The notes under the pieces are model-generated. The model was given only the letters and a program-made list of their open reading frames with translations, had not been told where the DNA came from and did no database searches. Positions 55,136 to 64,000 of a stretch of 64,000 bases of DNA are shown piece by piece. This DNA is from Erigeron canadensis (taxonomy: Eukaryota > Streptophyta > Magnoliopsida > Asterales > Asteraceae): assembly GCF_010389155.1 (NCBI RefSeq), contig NC_057768.1, forward strand, positions 8,926,501 through 8,990,500, in the 5' to 3' direction. The position numbers were made by a program, and so were the translations under genes. Positions within the stretch are counted from its first letter, which is position 1; every line of letters begins with the position of its first letter.

Positions 55136-58100
55136 CTAAAAACATAATCGATCAAAGGCCTTAGTGTAAAAGTCGGCTAGATTGTCATCGGATAGCACTT
55201 TCTCAAGATGAATTAACTTTTTTTCAGCACAATCACGAATAAAATGATATCTAATATCAATATGCTTCGTTTTACTGTGCTTAACAGGATTGTTGGTAAT
55301 GGAAATAACAAATTTATTATCAATTTTAATAGGAGTATTGGAGAAATTCAAATCATAGTCACACAGTTGTTTGCAACGAATGTTTACTTTTTGTACTGCC
55401 ATGACACCAATCTATCTCCCAAAAATTGACATCCTCCCGAAGTAGATTTTCTATCGAAATTACAACCACCATAATCAGAGTCTGTATATGCATACAAATC
55501 GAACTCCCCTCCCCTAGGATACCATAAACCAAGTGATGGTTATCCTTTAAGGTATCGAAGAATTATTTTTACTCCTTTCAAGTGTGACTCTTTCAGACAA
55601 GATTGAAATCGAGCACATAAGCAAACAGCAAACATAATATCAGGTCTTGATGATGTAAGATACATAAGTGATCCTATCATTGACCTATATAATGTAGGAT
55701 CAACATCTTGATCCAGGCTGTTTGAAGCTCCCAACAAGTGATTAACTTGTATTGGAGTCCCTATAGGTGAAGAATCATTCATACCAAATTTCTTAAGAAT
55801 GTCATAGACATATTTGGTTTGATGAATAAAAATTCCTTCCTTTCTCTAATTAACTTGCAGTCCTAGAAAGAAATTCATTTCGCCCATTGCACTCATTTCA
55901 AACTTGCTCTTCATGATTTCTTCAAACTCTTTGCACATGTTCTCGTCAGATGCACCAAAAATGATGTCATCTACGTAAACTTGTACCAGTAAGAAATCAT
56001 CACCTTTCTATTTTGTAAACAATGTGCTATCAATCTGACCTCTTACGAACCCACTTTCCAATAGATGTGTGGATAATGTATCGTACCAGGCTTTGGGTGC
56101 TTGATGAAGACCATATAAAGCTTTATCCAATTTATAAGCTCTATCAGGATGGTCTGGATCAGTGAACCCAGGAGGTTGAGACACATACACCAACTCCTAC
56201 ACTTTACCATAGAGAAATGCACTCTTTACATCTAATTGGTATACTTTGAAACCATTAAAAGATGCAAAAGCTAGGAAAAGCCTGATTGCCTCAATTCTAG
56301 CCACTGGTGCAAATACTTCGGTATAATCTAATCCATCTTGTTATGCAAAACCTTGAACAACTAGTCGAGCCTTGTTTCTAGTAACAATCCCTTTATCAAC
56401 CCTTTTACATGTGAACACCCATCTTGTTCCAAAAGGGTTGATATCAGCAGGCACATCCACCAATTCCCAGACTTTTAACTTTTTGAACTGGTCTAGCTCT
56501 TCTTGCATAGCATCTACCCAAAATGGTCCTTTCAGTGCCATTTGCACATTCTTAGGTTCCACATGAGAGATAAAGCAACTGTACTTACATGTTTCCAGTA
56601 TTCTAGTATCTCTGATGCCAACATAGAGACTTGTGCTTTCCTGAAGATTGCTCATAGTTCTAACACCAACATTAGGATCTCCCAAGATATTTTCTATAGG
56701 ATGAGCCTTCGTAATGTGTTTTTGTGTGATCCGATCAACATCAAGATTTCCACCCAAATTAGTAGAAATTTCTTCCTCAATCTGAACTGAGGGATGCTCC
56801 TCTGTCACAACATGTCTAGAAGTATTCTCAGTTGAAGTGTCTTGACCCGTTGGTTCATCGGATCTTCTTGAAATAACTTCTTGTTCAGACTCCTGATGTC
56901 TTCTCCTATCTTCTGAAACTGCATTGGATATTGATCCTCCGTAAGATGGTGATGCAAAAACATCATCATCCCGAACCACCACTATATCGTCTGAGTTATG
57001 CAATTCCATAAAAGAAGGATTAAGAGTGCTAAAAATGTCTTCATAATTAAACATTTTCTCAGGACCTGAATGAATACCGGGTGAGCTACTAGTAATCTCA
57101 ACATTGTATGCAATATTGACCTTACCAGTAGTTTTGTTATAAACACATCGATTTGGTGTTCCTGGAACATATCCAAGAAAGTAACCTTCATAAACCTTTT
57201 CATCAAACTTTGCTATATTTGGTTTAACCTTTAAGAAGGTACATGGTACACCAAATGGTTGCAAATGACTTAAGCTTAGGTTTTCTATTGTGGAGCAGCT
57301 CATAACATGTTTTGTTAAACCGCTTCACTGTCAGAAATCTGTTAAGTACATAGCAAGCAGTGTTTATAGCTTCACCCCAGAATATGGTTGGAAGTTTAGA
57401 GTCAGCCAACATTGTTCTTGCAGCTTCAATAAGTGTTCTATTCTTTCTCTCTGCAACTCCATTTTGCTGAGGTTGATACGGAGCACTAAATTGCTTATCA
57501 ATGCCTTTGCTTAGACAATAAAACTCCATCAACCTGTTGTTGAATTCTATTCCATTGTCACTACGAATTTTTTTGATTCTTGTGTTATAGACATTTTCCA
57601 CTTTGGCAAAGAAATGCACTAGTATTTGATATGTCTCATCCTTAGATGTAAGGAAAAACACCCAAGAGAATCTTGAAAAATCATCAGTGACAACCAAACA
57701 ATAATACATTCCTCTGATACTTCTCAAATTTACTGGCCCAAATAGGTCCATGTGAAGAAGCTCAAAAGGACTGGCCGTAGAATTTAGAGACTTGGACTTG
57801 TGATTAATCTTGTGTTGTTTGCCCTTTTTGCATGGTACACATTTATCTTCACTACCATATCTCTTCAATGGAACACCTTTTACCAATTCATTTTTGGTAA
57901 TGTAAATCATTTTTCGAAAATGAAGGTGAGCCATTTTTCTATGTCAAAGTAATGAGTCTGATTCTGAGGCTTGAGACAAAAGACATGTAGTCTCAATCTC
58001 GGGATTAGAGATACCCAATGCCATTGCATATATATCTCTTTTCCTAGGAGCCCTTAACAGAATCCACTCATCTGGAATCACATACCCAGGTTTTAGGATA

Positions 58101-58163
58101 AGCGCTTCCTCTTTGGTGAAATGAACAGGATTCCCTTTATCACAATCTTTGACTTTCAGGTAG
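55136..58163 (-). pseudogene. Copia pol remnant (integrase, RT, RNase H), many breaks
   Basis: In order on -: GAG-pre-integrase (KRYGSEDKCVPCKKGKQHKI), integrase core (LLHMDLFGPVNLRSI, VVTDDFSRFSWVFF, IRSDNGIEFNN, APYQPQQNGVAERKNRTL), the post-integrase YEGYFLGYVPGTPNRCVYNK, RT ([71 protein letters not shown]), and RNase H (TGTPIQVN-type linker, MIGSLMYLTSSRPDIMFAVC, KTKHIDIRYHFIRDCAEKKL). Breaks: TGA for Trp near 57948, frameshifts near 57270 and 55450-55540, and stops within RT near 56340, 56196, 56010 and 55845. Gag and most of protease are absent beyond 58163. The YVDD box is kept, but the polyprotein cannot be made. It may be the pol of the element whose LTR lies at 48051-49057. Confidence 0.88.
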
Positions 58164-58189
58164 CTTACCTATCCCCTGGGTCTCCGAGG

Positions 58190-58915
58190 TGTATGTTATG
58201 CCTGAAATTTCAAGTACCAACATCTTGAAAGCCCAAGATCTTGACATCTCAGGATCTTGACACAGCAGAACATTTGGAAGATATACTAACGTATTGTTAC
58301 ACATGTTATTATTATTTCCTCTTGAGTCAAACATGCAGGATCAATGATAATCAATATCACACATGGGAAATACCTCTAACGGTACAAAATCAAGCATACA
58401 CACAAAGAATCTCTTCAATACGCAAAGAAGACTTAGTCCTCCAACATAATCGGACTATAAGTAGAATTCTGCATGAGGAGCAACACAGTAACGGTCACTT
58501 GACCAGGGAAGATCTTCACCAATGTTCAAGAACTGAAGATATGGAAGATCCCTACAATATCGGGTAGTTAGTTTAGCACTCGCATTATAAATAGAAGGAG
58601 GTTTATCGATCCTAGGCACTTACTATCATCTGCTATAATTCACTTGTACTCACACACACTGCATATTACTTTCTTCGCTGCTTATACACTTAGAAAGATC
58701 GATCAACCAACTTCCACCCTTTGTAATCATTTCAATACAAATCAATAAAGAACAAGGCAGGAACAATTGTTTCCTCCCGGGGTTTTTATGTCGGCGATCC
58801 TCTAAGGATTAAGGGTTTTTCCTCGTCAACAAATATTGGTGTTATTGCTCTTTACTCTTTATTTTACGCATTACTTATTTGATTCGTGCTTGATATCTTG
58901 TTTATCTTAACATAT
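58190..58915 (+). mobile_element. Probable LTR (solo or remnant)
   Basis: Has LTR architecture on +: a U3-like part with GATCTTGACA repeats, a TATA box (CATTATAAATAGAAGG, about 58584), and an AATAAAG polyadenylation word (about 58744) followed by a U5-like stretch. It abuts the truncated pol at about 58163-58190. Start (TGTATGTTATGCC) and end (near 58912) are estimates, and no target duplication was found. The stretch 58916-59108 shows nothing recognisable. Confidence 0.45.
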
Positions 58916-59113
58916 TTTGCATCATTTACATTAGTTTGCGATTATCTTAACCTTCTTTATTGTTTAGTCAACATAATCTATTGTCAAAAGTCTTTCTTAA
59001 CAACGCATCTTTGCAACTCAACACATTTTACAAGCACACAACCTCATGAACGAAAGTTTGGTTACTTAATTAATCTAAGTCTTCGACGTAGATTATCTTA
59101 GGTGATTTTTGAC

Positions 59114-61732
59114 TGTAACATCCCAAACTTTTATTTAACGATTGACTTGAGTTGTTAAGTCAACAACACGTGTCCGTCAAGTCTCTAGGAGATTTGATGA
59201 TTATATGTGTTTAATCTGCTATATGTGTAAGGCTTTAATGCCTTAATGATTGATGTTATAAGTGTATAAAGGTATATTTTAATGCCTTTAAAGGTGCTTA
59301 AAGTGTTTAATGTGTTGTAAGGATTCCCAATAGGAGTTTTGAGCCAAATATGAGCTCTATGGAAGTTCAGGGACTAGTTTTGAAATAGGTGGAAACCTAA
59401 AAACGGGATTAAGGGTTTTGTATCAGCTTATTTGCCCCTAATTGCAGAAAATTAATCCTCTCTTTGAACCCTAAGGCACCCCCTAGCCTATATCAATCCT
59501 CTATTTGATTTTCTATCGATTTCGGGTACATTAGGAGCAATTAATCACTTGTATATCGATCCAGTAATCATCTTCAAGGTAAGGTCTGTATTCTCCACTG
59601 ATTTTAGGTCATTCTTAAGTGTTCATCTCGTTCATACTTGAACTTGATCGGTTATTTGTGTTTCGTTGCTAGAATCGGTGATTTCGGGTCGTTCGGTAAC
59701 CCTTATTTCGATCAATTGAGGTTTAGTGATTTCCTACAGGTATGAACGTGATATTGATGATTTTTTGATGATATTATGTATTTCATATGAGTGTAACATC
59801 TGGTCTTGAGGTTTGATTTGGATTCGATTGCGTTTGTGAGTCAATTTAGGTCATTCGGATGTCAAATCGATTGTAAAATGAGTATAATGAATCCATGAAT
59901 CAATTGATGATTTGATAATTATAATTAAGCCTTAATTTGATGTGTATGAACTGTAGAGGTCATGGTGGCTTGACATGGATGTTTGATGGTGGAAATTGTT
60001 TGCAAAACAAAGGGTTTATTAGGTCTAAAAATTCAGTGGTAATGCAAAAATCATATCTTCTTTATATGAACGTATTAAAAGATGAATCTTACATTTTTGA
60101 AAACTTCTTTGAGTCCCCTACATTTGTTAAGAACTGAGTTTTCTCTCATTTGGTTGTCTTGTATGCCTAAAGTAGTCTACAAAACTGAAAGTAGTCAAAA
60201 TATGAAAGTAGTCTACAAGATATGAAAGTAGTCTACAAAAAGAGTCAAGTAGTCTACAAATGAGTCAAGTAGTCTACAATAGGTGAAAGTAGTCAACAAA
60301 GACTCTTATACGACATGTGTATAGACTATAGGCCGGTTTAGCTTCATTCATGCTCGTTAATCGGTCCTATGTATATTATAGGTAGCCGGGAATACTTGCT
60401 TTGCACGATAACCTTAGTTATCGTTTGTGTGCGCTTCTACGAGGTAAGATAACATCTTTTGTCGTTAGATGGTACAACAAAACACATTTTCATAAGTTAA
60501 ACATTCCGATTGGATACGTATGCACGTTTTATGTTTATGGGTGACTATGGGAGGTTGCTAAGGATATTATATTTACTATTTATGATGTATGACATACTTA
60601 TGTAGGTTGCAAAGGTGTGAGGTAAGTATACATGTTATGAAATGATGAAATGTTTATGTTATGTGATCATGAAAAGATGAAGTGATAATGCTATATGTTT
60701 GTATACATGGCTTGAACACCTAGTCACTAGACTTATGATAGGATTGCCATGTCACGTGCACGTTAAGGGCCCTAAAGTAAAAGATGATATGTGGTTAGCT
60801 TAGGTGAAAGTGTAACCTAAACTAATATAAAGATTAAAGTCTCGAGCAATATGTAAAGTCTTGTGTTAAGCTTAATCCGTGCTAACTCCTCAGAGTTGGT
60901 GCGCACGTGGTCACGTGGTATGGGAATCATGATACCTCCTGTGGAATAGTTATGTTTGAGTATTCCGGGTGGAGTAACTAACCACCATTGCATAAAGGCA
61001 TAAACGGTTTATTCAGTTGGATTGACTTTGTCATTCCTTAACGACGCCGACAGACCACCTTATGGTTTACCCATCATGTCGGGTGTGAGGACTCCATGTA
61101 TGGTCTACGACCGCCTACACACAACCCCACATCCCTATGTAAGTGGTGTAAGTCACTTAGCCTACGTCTTGGCAAAGAAATAAAGAAAGAAAGATAAAAA
61201 AAAAAAGTGTAGGCACATTTTAGGACATGATGAACCTAAAGACTATGTTATGTTATTATGTATGCATGTGATATTAACTTAAACGCAGATTTTGTTAATA
61301 TATTAAATTGGCAAATGTTTTTCAAATCTATGTCATCTTACTTAGCTAATTTTATTAGCTAACACTTGTTCTTTGAGAATGTTGTGCCTTCAGGATATTC
61401 AAGATTGAGCTAGGCGAAGGTTAGCTTTGTGAGACTTGGGTAGAAAGAATAAAGAAGCTTAGCAAAGACATTTAATGCATAGACTTCCTTATATCCTTAT
61501 GTTTTTGGCTATTTTGATTATGTTTAAGACTTGTAATAATAGGCATTTATGTTGGTGCCATACTTGAATTTACTTTTACTGTTTTGATGATGCTTATTAG
61601 TAACACCGATATTAAAGGTACTATCCGTTACGGATGGGGCAGATTTCAAAAGTGATCCTTTCCGCTTATTTTAAACGCCGTTTGGCAAAGTTTTTAAAAC
61701 TCCAAGTTTTTTTTTAAACGAGGGGTGTTACA
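59114..61732 (+). mobile_element. Solo LTR, Tekay/Del-like Gypsy, inserted in a gag
   Basis: 2,619 bp from TGTAACATCCCAAAC to GAGGGGTGTTACA, with an exact TTGAC duplication on both sides (59109-59113 and 61733-61737). The inverted TGTAACA/TGTTACA ends and the great length are typical of Tekay-lineage chromovirus LTRs. No internal region follows, so this is a solo LTR. Inside: AAAGTAGTCTACAA-type minisatellite (60165-60300), a GT donor-like AAGGTAAGGTC near 59577 and no coding sequence. Confidence 0.88.
60165..60300. repeat. GTAGTCTACAA minisatellite inside the solo LTR
   Basis: About seven irregular copies of (GA)AAGTAGTCTACAA with spacers of 5-12 bases. GTAGTCTAC is nearly self-complementary. 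Confidence 0.75.
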
Positions 61733-61737
61733 TTGAC

Positions 61738-62519
61738 CAAAACAGTGTACCTGGCTATAAATTGCTTGATTGTTTTTTCTTTTTGTCGCTTTATGTCATG
61801 CGCCACTAGGTGTGTCTTTTTATAATTTTTTGATGTGCCAAATCGTGACACAAATTTTGTTTCGAGGTCCCCAACATCACCTGAGGTTCTTAAATTTTCG
61901 CTCCACTCCTTCGCTTTCCCAGTTAGGGATTGGAAGAAGGCTCGGCAAATCGTTCTTGGGTCCCATCTCCGAGTTGCCGCAATTCTGGAAAAACGACTCA
62001 GGAAGTCGGTTGGGTCCCCCTCGCCATTATAGCGTACATCTTCGATTGGCGCTTCTTCTTCTTTTATGTTTGATGTTGTCGCTACAGACAGGCTACTCGT
62101 ATTACCTGTTCCGGGTGCGGACTCAGGTGAAGGATCATTTTCCCCTCGGTGGTCTTCTGATTTTACGCCCTCCGTAAGATAATATCTTTCCTGATGTGGG
62201 GGGACAGGCTCTGGTTCGTATACCTGACTTGTTTCCCTCAGCCGTCTTATTATTGCACATGGCACGTCGTTGTTTGCCTGTACATAAGCGTCGGTGATAC
62301 TCTTATCTATTAATATGGACACCCTTTCTCCATGTTCTCCTGACACTTTCGCGGGTGATACTTCGTCCGGGGTTCCCGGATCTCGAGGTTCTTCCGTGTC
62401 TTCAAAAGTGTTCTTCTTTTGGGCTGAACCTACCCTCCTGGATTTTCTGGGGCGGTGAGGTGCCCTTATTCCGGAGCATCATCTTTGTGCCCTTTCGGTT
62501 TGTCAGTCCAATAGATGTC
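61738..62519 (-). pseudogene. Gypsy gag fragment, cut by the Tekay-like LTR
   Basis: The clear frame runs from about 62450 to the LTR insertion: VSILIDKSITDAYVQAN, acidic linker, then the Retrotrans_gag core YNGEGDPTDFLSRFSRIAAT, WDPRTICRAFFQSLTGKAKE, KFVSRFGTSKNYKKTHLVAH, EKTIKQFIARYTVLV. A possible start (ATGACATCTATTGGACTG, about 62519) is in another frame, so a frameshift near 62440 is likely. The C-terminus ends at the TTGAC duplication; on the far side (below 59109) the frame does not resume recognisably. No protease or RT is adjacent. It belongs to Ty3/Gypsy; the lineage (Tat/Retand-like) is a guess. Confidence 0.8.
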
Positions 62520-62697
62520 ATGCTTGGGTCTGCGTCCGAGGGTCCCTCGGGGAAACCACCTTGACCTGGACACTGGGTGCAAGGCTCGGATTTAATTCGC
62601 TTTCGCTACCGTGCCTTTGTCGCGAGGTTTTCCTGATGCGGGCTTACTAGTTAGCCCTTCTTTCGAGCGAGACGGGATGTCGACCTCTCTCTCCTGA

Positions 62698-64000
62698 TGA
62701 TGTGACCAATTTATACCTATCACCCACATCATTATTGGCCATTATATTAAGTATTTTAAGTCGATTTTATGTGCATTTGGCGCGTTTATGGTGTTTGTTA
62801 GTGTTTTAGGCGCTTGATAGGTTTCGTGTTCATTTGGCACATTTTCGGATAATTTATTGGCCTAGAAGTTGTTTTGTAAGATCAAGATTTGTTCAAGTAA
62901 AGAAAGATAGAAGAATTTTGCAATTTTTCATGATGGAAAGGGAGAGGTCGGATCAGTGAGTGTACACTGTGACGTAGTGAGGACCAACCAAAGCCACTGC
63001 GCCGCAGTGGTCTACAAACAAGGAAAACTTTGCTCAAAATAATTGCACTGCGCCGCAGTGGTAGTCTCACATAGCCACTGCGCCGCAGTCGTCCAAAGGA
63101 AAAACGTACCCAAGTCAGTATATATGGACTGCGACGAAGTGAAGCCTCCAATAGCCCACTGCGCCGCAATGGCTGCACGGGAGACAAAGGTTTTAACCGA
63201 CTTTTGCATCAGATTCGTGGGGTGTATAAATACAAATCAAAACCTAATTTCCCAATTTACCGAAAATCTTTCTAGGAGCTGTTCTACAAGGGTTCTTCAA
63301 TCTCCAAGCAAGTTTTCTTAGGCGGATTCATTGAAGATTTACGAGCACCCATCTAGATCGTATCCACTTTTATTGTCTTGAAATTTTCCATTTTCTCAAA
63401 CGATTGGTACATCATGTTTCTCTTTCATTTTAATTATTATTTTGAATTGATCATGAATGGCTAAACGTTTAATCATCCACCTTGATGTAACAAGACAAAT
63501 GATGTAATTGCAATATTTTTAATTCAAAGAGTTGATTTATTTATCGTTGTTCTGAGATTTTGATGATTAAATTCTTTTAAATAATTATTATGATATTGGT
63601 TGTGTATTAATTCTCCGTTAGTGTTACTAGTTGAATTAATATGTGATTTTAAAATAGTTGTTTGTCTATAAGCAATTATCACTAGTTCATGGTATGATAG
63701 TGAATATCATTTTAATAAAAGAATTATTTTGTCAACGTAATTTGTAACGGTTGGTGGCACCACGTTATTTTTACATAGGTTCAATTGGTAAATTGATAGT
63801 CAGTCAAACTAATTATTGGAAAAGTTGTCTTGGAACCGGTGGTACCGGCTTGGGTAATTTGACTAGTAATTTAGGTGATTTAGTGATTTGTTCATGGTTG
63901 GTGGTACCACGTGAGCACTTTATCTCATCACAATTATCTTTTCGGCTCTAATGAATCTGGTCTTAATTAAATGTAATCACATTTGAAGTCGAGTGAAGTC
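62698..64000 (+). mobile_element. Gypsy-type LTR running off the window end
   Basis: Begins TGATGTGACCAATTTATACC at about 62698 and continues without a visible end. It contains the palindrome cluster at 62966-63172, a TATA-like GTGTATAAATACAAATC at about 63222, and long AT-rich sequence with TGGTGGTACCACGT-type words (63758 and 63897). No coding sequence in the visible part. Because the right end is outside the window, solo versus full element and target duplications cannot be judged. Confidence 0.5.
62966..63172. repeat. Cluster of CCACTGCGCCGCAGTGG palindromes
   Basis: Six copies or variants at about 45-60 bp spacing: near 62966 (ACTGTGACGTAGT), perfect 17-mer at 62994-63010, 63046-63061, 63075-63090, 63127-63141 (ACTGCGACGAAGT) and 63155-63172. 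The perfect form is a palindrome centred on C and very GC-rich in AT-rich DNA. Confidence 0.85.

Noticed and set aside
62882..63321. Open frames on both strands rich in RRSG/LRRS or HCAAVV
   Set aside because: Produced by the repeated CCACTGCGCCGCAGTGG palindromes.

Overview
The window is AT-rich nuclear DNA of a flowering plant. Three genes have plant-type exon-intron structure, and nearly everything else is transposon sequence of plant type. The repeat mix would suit an Asteraceae-type eudicot, but that is an impression; no search was run. No rRNA gene, functional tRNA gene, CRISPR array or bacterial operon was seen.

Host genes, all on the + strand: (1) an MCA1/MCA2-type calcium-permeable mechanosensitive channel protein, seven coding exons from 13509 to 18411, with a 5' UTR intron and a three-copy 242-bp tandem repeat in its last intron; (2) a three-exon, 72-residue Trm112/preY-like zinc-ribbon protein at 27429-28281, whose exons are too short to stand out as open frames; (3) a two-exon, 500-residue cytochrome P450 of CYP81 type at 36991-38684. 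They look like independent single genes, not a cluster.

Layout: 1-943 a large fold-back element; 2344-3254 a probable solo LTR; 4819-7783 a complete gag-only Gypsy element with TCCCT target duplications; 7942-8411 a decayed small gene; 8742-9025 a SINE with 18-bp target duplications; about 9240-10704 an LTR-like segment; 12400-18411 the MCA gene; 19630-20742 and 21077-21436 fold-back elements; 22539-27154 a region bounded by copies of one motif, holding a broken MULE transposase (+) and a small En/Spm-like gene (-); 27429-28281 preY; 30081-33117 the 3' part of a Helitron (helicase C-terminus, RPA-like gene, terminal hairpin and CTAG); 33919-35127 a fold-back element; 36498-36709 a second SINE; 36991-38684 the P450; 42513-45277 a second gag-only element, Copia type, with an uninterrupted gag; 45842-46298 a near-perfect hairpin MITE; 46855-47343 a Copia LTR; 48051-58163 decayed Copia sequence on the - strand (LTR, unknown or envelope-like ORF, pol) with arrays of small hairpins and a PIF/Harbinger-like MITE inside a tandem repeat; 58190-58915 an LTR-like segment; 59114-61732 a Tekay-like solo LTR inserted, with TTGAC duplications, into a Gypsy gag; 62698 to the end another Gypsy-type LTR with clustered GC palindromes.

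The observations most worth following are the hairpin arrays at 48286-48848 and 51335-51575, whose loops are conserved while the stems change with pairing kept; the two independent gag-only elements; and the MULE plus En/Spm-like pair lying between identical 26-bp motifs.
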